Shown: piece after piece, positions 37,468 to 45,808 of the stretch | Numbering within the stretch: position 1 is the first letter of the stretch | How the letters are laid out: each line of letters starts with the position of its first letter | From: UBA1765 sp045615885 | GTDB taxonomy: Bacteria > Fibrobacterota > Fibrobacteria > Fibrobacterales > Fibrobacteraceae | DNA length: 64,000 nucleotides | Reading direction: 5' to 3' | Assembly (NCBI GenBank): GCA_045615885.1 | Contig: JAZLFR010000061.1 | Coordinates: 62,001-126,000 of the forward strand | Position numbers and translations under genes: made by a program | The notes under the pieces: generated by a model | Databases searched by the model: none | Told to the model about the DNA's origin: nothing | What the model saw: the letters and a program-made list of their open reading frames with translations, nothing else

Positions 37468-37629
37468 ATGAACGAAGATGACGAAGAAGAAGTTGAAATT
37501 GAGGAAGAAGATTACATTGACCAGGGCTTCGGCCCGAATGATTACGCTCGAACCATGGGCTTATATGATGATGAAGATGGCTGGAGTAACGATGACGGAA
37601 ACTTCCTAGGCCATGACTGTTTTGATTAG
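37468..37629 (+). CDS. Small highly acidic protein (53 residues)
   Basis: Start ATG with an AGAGAG site, stop TAG. The sequence MNEDDEEEVEIEEEDYIDQG and the rest give about 24 acidic residues of 53. No family recognised. A strong AAGGAGG site at 37360 is followed only by a frame without a normal start codon (possibly CTG at 37370, reading to 37481), so a third small ORF may have decayed or use a rare start. Confidence 0.5.
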   Translation: MNEDDEEEVEIEEEDYIDQGFGPNDYARTMGLYDDEDGWSNDDGNFLGHDCFD

Positions 37630-37721
37630 TAAAGAGTGACGGTGTCAACCGTCAAAAAATAAAGTGAATGTAGTGTGGGGTTTTGCCCACCAGTAATAAG
37701 AATGAATCATTTAATAATCTA

Positions 37722-37751
37722 GTCGGCGCAAATTTGCGCCGACGCTTTTTT
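37722..37751 (+). terminator. Terminator after the acidic ORFs
   Basis: A 22-base perfect palindrome (GTCGGCGCAAA/TTTGCGCCGAC) followed by GC and six Ts, just before the next ATG. It closes the NYN operon. Confidence 0.9.
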
Positions 37752-37773
37752 CACTTCAACAAAGGCTTTTCCT

Positions 37774-38316
37774 ATGAAACTCACTTTTACCGACCCCCGC
37801 GATAATCAAGATTATAGAATTGTCCGTATTGGAAATCAGCTTTGGTTTGCTGAAAATATGCGTTATGATGTTGACGGCTGTAGTTTTATGTACGGAAACA
37901 GATTTGTCTCTTATCAAAAGAATGGTTATCTCTACTGCCAGGACGCTTTGGATGAAATTTGTCCTCCTGGTTGGCGAATTCCGTCTATGGCCGATTATAG
38001 ACAACTTTATCGTACTTTTGTGCAAGAAGTTCAAAGAACTACTCTTGTTGAAAAACTATCGGGCAAGTTACAAGACCAAAATATCCATTTACAACTTGCG
38101 GGATTTGGTTCAGAATTGAATGGAGCATTTTGCGAAGAAGAATTGTCTGCCTACTTTTGGACATCATCAAAAGGAAAAAAAGGAGACAATCAGTGCTGTG
38201 TTTTGGATTCTGCGGGAATGCGCTGCTATAATCCAGAAGATTCACGGGATTTGTTTAGCGTACGGTTAGTTTACCGTGATGCCTTTGTTGCAGACAATCC
38301 TAAGGACGGCGTATGA
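37774..38316 (+). CDS. FISUMP-domain protein without signal peptide
   Basis: 180 residues. The domain starts at residue 5 (TFTDPRDNQDYRIVRIGNQLWFAENMRY), continues with CPPGWRIPSMADYRQLY, LAGFGSELNG and AYFWTSSKG, and ends FSVRLVYRD. Unlike the other FISUMP proteins in the window it has no signal peptide, so it is expected in the cytoplasm. Its stop overlaps the start of the downstream membrane protein as ATGA, which suggests the two act together. Confidence 0.8.
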   Translation: MKLTFTDPRDNQDYRIVRIGNQLWFAENMRYDVDGCSFMYGNRFVSYQKNGYLYCQDALDEICPPGWRIPSMADYRQLYRTFVQEVQRTTLVEKLSGKLQDQNIHLQLAGFGSELNGAFCEEELSAYFWTSSKGKKGDNQCCVLDSAGMRCYNPEDSRDLFSVRLVYRDAFVADNPKDGV

Positions 38317-38765
38317 TTCCTGTTGAACTTCAACGATATTTGCGTCGCCAAGGTCTGCTTCTTAAAGTATTCCGTTGTTGGCAATGGCTGTTTACGATTG
38401 GCTTACACAGAGCAGTCGGTCTCATTGGCTTGTTTTTGCCATTTTGCTTGCTTCTTTCTGTTTGTTATCAGAATGAGAGAGTGATGTGGACCTTAAGTGA
38501 AATTTTAGTTCTTTATGTAATCTTGTATTGCCTGATTTTTATTCCGAAATCCGTTCCTTGGTTTCTTGGACGGCTTGGAATCTGCAAAAGCATGTTTGTG
38601 AAGAAAATGTTTAGGATTTTGCATTATTGCATTCAAATAGAGTCTTCAATTAGGCTAGCTGCAGTTCTTGATTGTAAGGAACTTGGCTTGAATGAAAATG
38701 AAAAGACTTTGATGAAAAATGTATTCAAGTCTATGACGTTTGAGCCTAAATTCTTTGTTTGTTAA
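38313..38765 (+). CDS. Two-segment membrane protein, unknown
   Basis: 150 residues, N-terminal amphipathic basic part, then segments AVGLIGLFLPFCLLLSVCY and EILVLYVILYCLIFIPK, then a soluble helical C-terminus. No family recognised. Translationally coupled to the cytoplasmic FISUMP gene; a small inner-membrane partner is the natural reading. Confidence 0.6.
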   Translation: MIPVELQRYLRRQGLLLKVFRCWQWLFTIGLHRAVGLIGLFLPFCLLLSVCYQNERVMWTLSEILVLYVILYCLIFIPKSVPWFLGRLGICKSMFVKKMFRILHYCIQIESSIRLAAVLDCKELGLNENEKTLMKNVFKSMTFEPKFFVC

Positions 38766-38798
38766 AAATATTCCGTTGTATTGTGTCAAAGTGGTGGG

Positions 38799-38829
38799 TG
38801 ACTCGTCCTTCGGGGCGAGCCATTTTTTT
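38799..38829 (+). terminator. Terminator of the FISUMP-membrane protein pair
   Basis: GTGACTCGTCC pairs with GGGCGAGCCAT (two G-U and minor mismatches) around TTCG, then seven Ts. Confidence 0.8.
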
Positions 38830-38946
38830 CTTTTTATGTGCTGATTGTTTTAAGTGATTTTAGATGGTGTTCTCAAAATTAGAATCTCTGGTAAAATTTT
38901 ATTGGTATTAACTAGCATCCCAATGTAGAATACTAAATTTCCACCC

Positions 38947-39594
38947 ATGCCGAAAGCCGTAATTTTTGATCTTGATGGAACCCTCTGGGATACTGTCGCG
39001 CCCCTGACCATTATCTGGAATCAAGTGTTTGAAAGGAACAACACCGGCAAGGTGATTGTTGAAGATGACCTGCGAAATGTGATGGGGAAGACCCTTCAGG
39101 AAATCAGCGCAATTTATTTCCCGGACATGGATGCTGCGCGCCGCGAAGACATTATGAACCAGTGTGCCGTGGCCCATTGCGCCTATCTGAAGGAACATGG
39201 CGCGCCGCTGTTTTTGGACCGCGCGACGCTCTCGCAGCTTTACGCAAAATACGAATTGTTCATCGTCAGCAATTGCCCCTGCGGTTACATCGAGGCGTTC
39301 TTGGAGTCTTGCAATTTACAGAAGTACTTCAAGGATTTTGAAATGTCTGGACGCACTGGCAAAAGCAAGGGCGAAAACATCAAGGCCATCTGTGAACGAA
39401 ACGGCTTGTACGCAGGTGACGATTGTAATGGTGCCGCAGTTTATGTTGGCGACACTCTCGGCGATGAAACTGCTGCAAATTTTGCGGGAATTCCCTTTAT
39501 CCATGCGGCCTATGGTTTCGGCACTGCCAACAGCCCAGCCGCCGTTCTCCATAACTTTAACGAACTGCCAAAAGTTCTGGAAAGAATGTTTTAA
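38947..39594 (+). CDS. HAD-superfamily phosphatase (phosphoglycolate phosphatase-like)
   Basis: 215 residues. Motif I VIFDLDGTLWDT (D8 nucleophile, D10 acid), motif II IVSN, motif III Lys in GRTGKSKGENI, motif IV VYVGDTLGDETAA. The cap is small and helical, as in Gph/PGMB-type enzymes. It dephosphorylates a small phosphate ester in the cytoplasm; which one is not evident. It stands alone. Confidence 0.85.
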   Translation: MPKAVIFDLDGTLWDTVAPLTIIWNQVFERNNTGKVIVEDDLRNVMGKTLQEISAIYFPDMDAARREDIMNQCAVAHCAYLKEHGAPLFLDRATLSQLYAKYELFIVSNCPCGYIEAFLESCNLQKYFKDFEMSGRTGKSKGENIKAICERNGLYAGDDCNGAAVYVGDTLGDETAANFAGIPFIHAAYGFGTANSPAAVLHNFNELPKVLERMF

Positions 39595-39738
39595 AACCTA
39601 ATTCAAAAAATTACAAATCTTTAACAAAGTAGCCCTTGCCAGCTTTTTAGAAATTGCTAACATACATCGCGAGCATTACGACAATCTCCTGAACACCTGA
39701 TAAAAATTCAGGTGTTTTTTGTTTTCAAAGGAGATACT

Positions 39739-40857
39739 ATGCCCAGAAAAAATCAAAATAATCTGCCACAGACTTACGCTACTTGGATTTCTGAACTCAA
39801 GAAGCGTTATGCCCAGTCGCAAATCAAGGCTTCCATTGCTATCAACGGCGAGTTGATTGGCTTTTATTACAGCTTGGGTCGCGATATTCAGCAGAAACAA
39901 TTCCAGAATACCTATGGCAGCGGGTTCTATAAAAAACTCAGCGAAGATCTGCGCCGTGAAATTCCTAATGCCAAGGGGTTTTCGCCGACGACTCTGAAAT
40001 ATGCCGTGTATTTCTACGATTTGTACAAGGATTATGTAGAAGGACAAAATCGTCCACAACTTGTGGATGAATTGAACGACCGAAATCGTCAACAAGTTGT
40101 TGACGAATTGAACGATAGAAATCGTCCGCAACTTGCGGACGATTTGAAAAAAATCCCTTGGGATCATCATAGACGTATTATTGATAAGTGCAAAAATTCC
40201 CCTAAAAAGGCTATTTTCTTCGTAAAAAAGACCATTGAAAACAGTTGGTCCCGTTCCGTGTTGCTCACGTTTCTTGATACAGACTTGTATGAGCGTGAAG
40301 GTAGAGCCGTTACTAATTTCACTTCGACTTTACCCAAGGAGCAGGGGGACCTGGCTCGTGAATTAACTCGAGACCCGTATTGTTTTGACTTTGTGGAAGT
40401 TCGTAGCGATTTTGAGGAACGGGAATTGAAAGACGCTCTGCTCAAGAATATTGAAATGTTCCTGATGGAACTTGGCCGCGGTTTTGCCTACATGGGGCGA
40501 GAATATCGTTTGCAGGTCGGTGAAACTGAACAATTTCTGGATATGCTTTTTTACAACACCAAGTTGCATTGCTATGTGGTAGTTGAAGTGAAAACAGGGA
40601 AGTTTGAACCAGCTTACATTGGACAACTTAGCACTTACGTGGTGGCCGTGAATCACTTGTTGAAAAACCCAGAAGACAAGCCTACGCTTGGCATTTTGGT
40701 GTGCAAGGACAAGGACGAAGTTCTTGCGCAATATTCCTTGGAGGGCTCGGTCAATCCCATTGCCATTTCGGAATTTGAATTGTCGAAAATTTACCCGAAG
40801 GATTTCAAGAGTTGCCTGCCCTCTATCAAGGAACTGGAAGATCAGTTAAATGGATGA
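39739..40857 (+). CDS. YhcG-family PDDEXK nuclease (DUF1016), paralogue 1
   Basis: 372 residues from ATG 39739 (AAGGAGA site). N-terminal DUF1016 winged-helix part (SLGRDIQQKQ....GSGFYKKLSEDLRREIPNAKGFS), a repeat linker, then the PDDEXK_9 domain with FLDMLFYNTKLHCYVVVEVKTGKF (D and ExK) and PAYIGQLSTYV. The linker has 12-residue repeats (NRPQLVDELNDR) encoded by 36-bp units that each hold a perfect palindrome. YhcG proteins often sit by type I restriction genes, as here 3 kb upstream of one. Substrate DNA unknown. Confidence 0.88.
   Translation: MPRKNQNNLPQTYATWISELKKRYAQSQIKASIAINGELIGFYYSLGRDIQQKQFQNTYGSGFYKKLSEDLRREIPNAKGFSPTTLKYAVYFYDLYKDYVEGQNRPQLVDELNDRNRQQVVDELNDRNRPQLADDLKKIPWDHHRRIIDKCKNSPKKAIFFVKKTIENSWSRSVLLTFLDTDLYEREGRAVTNFTSTLPKEQGDLARELTRDPYCFDFVEVRSDFEERELKDALLKNIEMFLMELGRGFAYMGREYRLQVGETEQFLDMLFYNTKLHCYVVVEVKTGKFEPAYIGQLSTYVVAVNHLLKNPEDKPTLGILVCKDKDEVLAQYSLEGSVNPIAISEFELSKIYPKDFKSCLPSIKELEDQLNG
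40053..40140 (+). repeat. Three 36-bp coding repeats each with a perfect palindrome
   Basis: TCCACAA-C-TTGTGGA (40053-40067), TCAACAA-G-TTGTTGA (40089-40103) and TCCGCAA-C-TTGCGGA (40125-40139) lie exactly 36 bases apart. Arms differ between copies by matched changes on both sides (C to A with G to T; A to G with T to C), so pairing is kept. Confidence 0.9.
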
Positions 40858-40878
40858 ACTTTATTCAAAGGAGATGCC

Positions 40879-41970
40879 ATGCCCAGAAAAAATCCAAGTT
40901 CACAAAATGCAGTTTCCATTCCTGTGGCTGTTGATACAATCAAGTCGGCCATTCTGCAAAGCCAGTACATGGCGGCAAGTTCCACCAACAAGATTCAGTT
41001 GGCGTTGTACTTTTCGGTGGGACGATTTGTTTCCCTGAATACGCGTTACGGGCGTTGGGGCGGCAATGCAATTAAGCAGATTAGCGAGCAGTTACAAAAG
41101 GAATTGCCTGGTTTGCGTGGCTTTTCGGAACGCAATGTGAAGCTCATGCGGCAATTTTATGAAGCCTGGTCTTCTGCAGAAAATGCGTCTAATTCGGCAG
41201 TCGTAACTGCCGAATTGGTGAATTTGAACGAATTTAGCCAAATCTACGGTTTTGATGCCATTTCTTTCACCCATCACATCAATATTTTGACGGGTGCAAA
41301 GTCCCGGGAGGAACGCCTTTTTTACATCGAGCGTTGCGCCAGGAATTCCTGGACGGTCGAATTCTTGAAGTCCGAAATCAAGTCTGGTGCCTACCGTCAT
41401 CAGGGGCAAATGTCGAACAATTTTTCTTCTACGCTGAATAGTCCTAAGTCGGCGTTGCAGGCTATTTCCATGTTCAAGGATGAATATCTGCTGGACTTTA
41501 TGAATGTGGAGGAGCTTGGCGAACGGGATAAATCCCTTGTAGATGAACGCGTTGTTGAGAATGGAATTATCCACAACATCAAGAATTTCATCATGACTTT
41601 TGGCAAGGATTTTGCATTCATCGGGAATCAGTACCATCTTGAAAAGTTCGGTGAAGATCAGTATATCGACTTGCTTTTTTACAATCGCGAGTTGAATGCG
41701 CTCGTTGCCTTTGAATTGAAGAAGGGTGATTTTAAGCCTGCGTATTTGGGGCAGTTAAGCAGTTACCTTCGCATTCTCGATGACGAAGTTCGCAAACCTC
41801 ATGAAGAGCCGTCCATTGGAATTGTCCTTTGCAAGAATGCGAACAAGGCATTTGTGGAATACGTCATTCAGGACTATAACCACCCTATGGGCGTTGCCAC
41901 TTACAAGCTGATGCAGGAAAAACTGCAAAAGGTCTTGCCCAGTGAAGAAGAACTGAAGAAGCTGCTGTAA
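40879..41970 (+). CDS. YhcG-family PDDEXK nuclease (DUF1016), paralogue 2
   Basis: 363 residues; AAGGAGA and the first codons (MPRKN) are nearly identical to paralogue 1, 21 bases after its stop, so the pair arose by tandem duplication. DUF1016 part with KEMRQFYEAW-like helix (KLMRQFYEAWSS), PDDEXK part with YIDLLFYNRELNALVAFELKKGDF (D and ExK) and PAYLGQLSSYL. In place of the 36-bp repeats the linker holds one palindrome (41191-41216). Confidence 0.88.
   Translation: MPRKNPSSQNAVSIPVAVDTIKSAILQSQYMAASSTNKIQLALYFSVGRFVSLNTRYGRWGGNAIKQISEQLQKELPGLRGFSERNVKLMRQFYEAWSSAENASNSAVVTAELVNLNEFSQIYGFDAISFTHHINILTGAKSREERLFYIERCARNSWTVEFLKSEIKSGAYRHQGQMSNNFSSTLNSPKSALQAISMFKDEYLLDFMNVEELGERDKSLVDERVVENGIIHNIKNFIMTFGKDFAFIGNQYHLEKFGEDQYIDLLFYNRELNALVAFELKKGDFKPAYLGQLSSYLRILDDEVRKPHEEPSIGIVLCKNANKAFVEYVIQDYNHPMGVATYKLMQEKLQKVLPSEEELKKLL
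41191..41216 (+). repeat. Coding palindrome in YhcG paralogue 2
   Basis: AATTCGGCAGT (41191-41201) and ACTGCCGAATT (41206-41216) pair perfectly around CGTA. It lies in the linker after the DUF1016 domain, near the place where paralogue 1 has its palindromic repeats. Confidence 0.9.
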
Positions 41971-42172
41971 AAATTTTCAACCATAAGTTGGAATATTTTA
42001 CTTGAGAATATCAGTTCGCTGTGTCAAAAACTAAAATTTCGTAAACAGTGTTTACGATTTTCTAGTAACATCTTTTTATAGTCGTAGCGGTGCTGTCGAA
42101 ATGGGGGCAACAGTGTTGCCCCAATCTGGACAATTTTATAAATTGAACTTGTTCTTAATTAAGGCGTTTTTT

Positions 42173-42829
42173 ATGAAGAATTTTATTGCAAAGATGGGTG
42201 CTGTTCTGCTGGCTCTTGGAACGGTTATGGTCTTGAGTGGTTGTGGTAAAGATTCCGGAACGAATGCGAACAACGGAAATGGTTCGAACTTTGGAGCCGA
42301 TGCAAAAATGGTTGACCCTCGCGATGGACAGACTTACAAAATCGTAACTATTGGCACTCAGATTTGGATGGCCGAGAACCTGAATTATCAGACTGCAGGT
42401 AGTATGTGCTACGACAACAATCCTGATTATTGTCAAAAGTATGGTCACCTTTACACTTGGCATGATGCCATGAATGCTTGCCCAAGTGGCTGGCATTTGC
42501 CCAGTAAGGAAGAGTTTGAAACTCTGCTATATAGCGTTGGTGGTGACGACATTGCTGGTACGGCCTTGAAGTCCCGCAGCGGGTGGGATGATGATGGCAA
42601 CGGTACGGATAAGTTTGGTTTTGGGGCGTTACCCGCTGGCTGTTTCTACAACCCCCGCGAATTTGAATTCGAAGGGCGCAAAGGCAGAGCGTTCTTCTGG
42701 TCTTCTATGGAGTACGATGGCGACTCGCATGCGTACGGTCTGGAGTTGAACTACCGCCACGCCTACGCCGATATGGACCACACCGATAGGGACTCCGGCT
42801 ATTCCGTTCGCTGTGTCAAAAATGACTAA
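42173..42829 (+). CDS. FISUMP-domain lipoprotein
   Basis: 218 residues from ATG 42173. Lipobox LSGC, short Asn/Gly linker, then a typical FISUMP domain: VDPRDGQTYKIVTIGTQIWM, ENLNYQT, CPSGWHLPSKEEFETLL, GFGALPAGCFYN, FFWSSMEYD and final YSVRCVK. Its stop overlaps the end of the convergent GNAT gene by 4 bases. Confidence 0.85.
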   Translation: MKNFIAKMGAVLLALGTVMVLSGCGKDSGTNANNGNGSNFGADAKMVDPRDGQTYKIVTIGTQIWMAENLNYQTAGSMCYDNNPDYCQKYGHLYTWHDAMNACPSGWHLPSKEEFETLLYSVGGDDIAGTALKSRSGWDDDGNGTDKFGFGALPAGCFYNPREFEFEGRKGRAFFWSSMEYDGDSHAYGLELNYRHAYADMDHTDRDSGYSVRCVKND

Positions 42830-43350
42830 AAATGTTCCCCCAGCATTTTTTCCATCCAGATCATATTGTACCATTGCCCGAATTTGTAGGCGCAGTCGTT
42901 GAAGGTGCCCACCAGCGAGTAGCCCATGTGTTCGTGGAATTTCTGGCTGCTGTTGTCCAGGTGGGTGCTGCCAAGCTTTGGCGAGGCGATGCAAGCGTAG
43001 GCGTTTAGAATGCCTTGCTTTTTCAGTGCGTGTTCCAGTTCGTTGTACAATGCGCGTCCGTAGCCTTTCCCGTGTTCGCCCATCTTGACGTAGATGGATG
43101 TTTCTACGCTGCGGCTGTAGGCGGCTCGGCCCTTGAAAACTCCGGCGTAACAGTACCCGAGAATTTCACCATCTTTTTCCAGAACCAGGTACGGGTACTT
43201 TTCAAGCGTATTCTGGATTCGCCCGGCAAATGTCTTTACCGAGGGCGAGCTGTATTCAAATGTGATTGCCGTATTTTCTACATAAGGCTTGTAAATAGCA
43301 AGCAATGCCTCGGCATCTTCGATTGTTGCGGAGCGAATGGAATAGGCCAT
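42826..43350 (-). CDS. GNAT acetyltransferase, phosphinothricin N-acetyltransferase-like
   Basis: 174 residues. SIRSATIEDAEALLAIYKPYV, TFE, VLEKDGEILGYCYAG, SVETSIYVKMGEHGKGYGRALY (acetyl-CoA loop Q/R-x-x-G-x-G/A as GKGYGR) and ENKLGSTHLDNSSQKFHEHMGY-like end match the PAT/MnaT family that acetylates phosphinothricin or methionine sulfone. The gene starts next to a terminator-like repeat at 43365, in a divergent gap. Confidence 0.82.
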   Translation of the reverse strand: MAYSIRSATIEDAEALLAIYKPYVENTAITFEYSSPSVKTFAGRIQNTLEKYPYLVLEKDGEILGYCYAGVFKGRAAYSRSVETSIYVKMGEHGKGYGRALYNELEHALKKQGILNAYACIASPKLGSTHLDNSSQKFHEHMGYSLVGTFNDCAYKFGQWYNMIWMEKMLGEHF

Positions 43351-43364
43351 GTTCGGAATGTAGC

Positions 43365-43394
43365 AAAAGACCTCCGCATTCGCGGAGGCTTTCT
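43365..43394. repeat. Left copy of the island-flanking 30-bp terminator repeat
   Basis: Identical over 30 bases to 56351-56380. It forms a hairpin CCTCCGC-ATTC-GCGGAGG with A and T-rich flanks. Here it lies in a divergent gap, between the starts of the GNAT and half-hsdS genes, where no gene needs a terminator. Confidence 0.92.
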
Positions 43395-43477
43395 CAAAGA
43401 ATACTGAAAATCACTAGTTCTGGGATCATGCCTTCGGCGTAGATGCTGCACATTCACCAAGACATGGTAAACTACAT

Positions 43478-43516
43478 TTTCTGGTATCTTGTTTCTTGTT
43501 TCTGTTCTCTGAATTA
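43478..43516. repeat. Degenerate heptanucleotide repeat tract 3
   Basis: 7-periodic pyrimidine-rich units (TATCTTG, TTTCTTG, TTTCTGT, TCTCTGA), preceded by CACCAAGACATGGTAA at 43456. Its last 17 bases (43500-43516) are identical to the end of tract 4 (56491-56507). Confidence 0.75.
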
Positions 43517-43575
43517 TTTCTGAACAAGAAAAAATGTTAATTTTGCAAATAGTATGAATTATACTACAAAAAATC

Positions 43576-43604
43576 TTGCATTTTTAAAAATGTTAATCTA
43601 TATT
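43576..43604 (+). promoter_or_regulatory. Promoter of the type I restriction-modification operon
   Basis: TTGCAT (43576-43581), 17-base spacer, TATATT (43599-43604). The predicted transcript start (near 43611) falls next to the ATG at 43614. Confidence 0.55.
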
Positions 43605-43613
43605 TATAACAAG

Positions 43614-44207
43614 ATGAGTCAAATTGAATCTAAAATTCATTTTTTAGGGGATTTTGCATCCCTTTCTGTGGGTTATGCTTTCAGAAACACTTGTGTTCCG
43701 GGTGATTTCGGAATGTTGTCGTGTTTTTTACGCGATATTGATTCTTCGGGTGTTGTAAACCTTACGGCCTTAAAAAGAGTTGAAAATGTGGAACCGAAAG
43801 AAGGTCATTTGGCTGTTGAGGGAGATGTCCTTTTTCGTTCCAGGGGAGATTTTTTTGTGGCGGCCAAAGTACCTAAATGCTCGGAAAAACTATTGGTTGT
43901 AGCTCCGATGATTAGAATTCGAGTGGAAAATCGTGAAAAAGTGCTTCCTGAATATCTTGTATGGTATATAAATGGAGTAAAGGGAGCTGCTTACTTCAAA
44001 GAATTTGCCATGGGAACTGCTATGCCCCTAATAAGCAAGGGCGTTCTCGAAAAGATGCCTTTGAAATTGCCGAGCATCGAAGATCAGCGAAAAATCATTG
44101 ACTTGATCAACTTGAACAAAAAAGAACAATTTCTAATGTCAGAAATTGCCATCCGAAAGAACTTAATTTTAGAACGAGAAATTTCAAACTATCTGGAGTC
44201 GCTATGA
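43614..44207 (+). CDS. hsdS: Type I restriction specificity half-subunit (single TRD)
   Basis: 197 residues from ATG 43614; ATGs at 43554 and 43590 lie before or within the promoter and are rejected. One target recognition domain begins HFLGDFASLSVGYAFR; the conserved central helix region follows as MPLISKGVLEKMPLKLPSIEDQRKIIDLINLNKKE. That is half of a usual HsdS, so it would need to dimerise to span a bipartite site, as known for some half-S subunits. Stop overlaps the hsdM start as ATGA. A complete HsdS is encoded 6 kb downstream in the same operon. Confidence 0.85.
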   Translation: MSQIESKIHFLGDFASLSVGYAFRNTCVPGDFGMLSCFLRDIDSSGVVNLTALKRVENVEPKEGHLAVEGDVLFRSRGDFFVAAKVPKCSEKLLVVAPMIRIRVENREKVLPEYLVWYINGVKGAAYFKEFAMGTAMPLISKGVLEKMPLKLPSIEDQRKIIDLINLNKKEQFLMSEIAIRKNLILEREISNYLESL

Positions 44208-45772
44208 CCGAAAACAACGTCAAAAAAATTCAGCAAGACGACATTAACGCCGCAGCATGGGCCGCTTGCGACACATTCCGCGGTGCGGTTGATCCGGCTC
44301 AGTACAAGGACTACATCCTGGTGATGCTGTTCCTTAAATATATGTCCGATGTTTGGCGCGACCATTACGAGGCTTACCGTAACCAGTACGGCGATGACGA
44401 ATCCAGAATTCGCCGCAAATTGGAACGCGAACGCTTTGTCTTGCCCTTGGTCCAGCTCACGAATGAAAAGGGCAATGTGATAGATGAATTCACCGCTGAT
44501 TACTACAGCCTTTACGATAGACGAACCGCAGATAATATTGGCGACCTTATCAACATCGTTTTGGATAAAATCGAAACTCAGAACCGCCTGAAGTTGGAAG
44601 GCGTTTTCCGTAACATCGACTTCAATTCTGAACCGAACTTGGGCAGAACCAAGGACCGCAACCGTCGCCTAAAAACACTTCTTGAAGATTTCCATAAAGA
44701 AGAATTGAACATGTCGCCCAGCCGCGTTTCCGAAGACATTATCGGCAACACCTACATGTACCTATTGGAACGATTCGGTACGGAATCCGGCAAGAAGGCG
44801 GGAGAATTCTTCACACCGTTCGTTGTAACGGAACTCGTGGCAAAACTCGCCGCTCCCAAGGAAGGTGACAAGATTTGCGACCCCACTTGTGGCGCAGGTG
44901 GATTGCTGCTCCAGGCATCCAAGCAAATTGGCGGAAACAATTTCGCATTATTTGGCCAGGAATCCAACGGAAGCACTTGGGCTCTTTGCCGCATGAACAT
45001 GTTCTTGCATAGCACCGACAGCGCCCGCATCGAATGGGGCGACACACTGAACAACCCCATGCTCGTTGAAAAAGACAAGTTGATGAAATTCAACGCCGTG
45101 GTTGCAAATCCCCCGTTCTCGCTAGATAAATGGGGCGCCGAAAATGCAGAAAGCGACCCTTACAACAGATTCTTCCGCGGTATTCCGCCCAAGAGTAAGG
45201 GCGACTGGGCCTTTATCACCCACATGGTCGAAACAAGCCTCGTTGGCGAAGGCCGCGTTGTCGTGGTCATTCCTCACGGCGTTCTTTTCCGTGGAGCATC
45301 CGAAGGCAAAATCCGTGAAGCCATGATTGAAGAAAACTTGCTGGATGCAGTTATCGGCCTGCCCGAAAATCTGTTCCCTACCACAAGTATTCCGGTGGCA
45401 ATCCTTGTATTTGATCGCAGTCGTGAAAAAGGCGGCAAGAACGAAAAACGCAAGGACGTCCTGTTCATTGACGCAAGCCGTGAATTTGTGCAGGGCAAAA
45501 AGCAGAATACCCTTTCCGAAGAGACCATCACAAAAATCGTAAACACCTACAAAAAGCGCAAGGCCATTGACAAGTACGCCCACCTGGCCTCTCTCAAGGA
45601 AATCAAGGATAACGAATACAACTTGAACATCCCACGCTATGTGGACACCTTCGAAGAAGAAGCTCCCATTGACATTGACGAGGTCCAGAAGGATATCGAC
45701 CGCCTTGAAAAGGAACTGGCAGAAGTCCGCAAGCTGATGGCGCAAAAACTCAAGGAAATTAAGCGTAGCTAA
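44204..45772 (+). CDS. hsdM: Type I restriction-modification methyltransferase subunit
   Basis: 522 residues. N-terminal HsdM_N helical bundle (INAAAWAACDTFRGAVDPAQYKD.. LKYMSD), then N6-adenine methyltransferase domain with FTP and motif I DPTCGAGGLLL (near residue 226) and motif IV NPPFS (near 302). With HsdS it methylates adenine in the recognition sequence; with HsdR it forms the nuclease. It follows the half-hsdS gene with an ATGA overlap. Confidence 0.96.
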   Translation: MTENNVKKIQQDDINAAAWAACDTFRGAVDPAQYKDYILVMLFLKYMSDVWRDHYEAYRNQYGDDESRIRRKLERERFVLPLVQLTNEKGNVIDEFTADYYSLYDRRTADNIGDLINIVLDKIETQNRLKLEGVFRNIDFNSEPNLGRTKDRNRRLKTLLEDFHKEELNMSPSRVSEDIIGNTYMYLLERFGTESGKKAGEFFTPFVVTELVAKLAAPKEGDKICDPTCGAGGLLLQASKQIGGNNFALFGQESNGSTWALCRMNMFLHSTDSARIEWGDTLNNPMLVEKDKLMKFNAVVANPPFSLDKWGAENAESDPYNRFFRGIPPKSKGDWAFITHMVETSLVGEGRVVVVIPHGVLFRGASEGKIREAMIEENLLDAVIGLPENLFPTTSIPVAILVFDRSREKGGKNEKRKDVLFIDASREFVQGKKQNTLSEETITKIVNTYKKRKAIDKYAHLASLKEIKDNEYNLNIPRYVDTFEEEAPIDIDEVQKDIDRLEKELAEVRKLMAQKLKEIKRS

Positions 45773-45808
45773 AAGTTACGAAATGTCGTGGGAAAGACCG
45801 GAGGCAAA

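Noticed and set aside
37355..37481. Third small ORF after AAGGAGG at 37360
   Set aside because: No ATG, GTG or TTG in the right frame after the ribosome site; only CTG would serve, so it was not called a gene.
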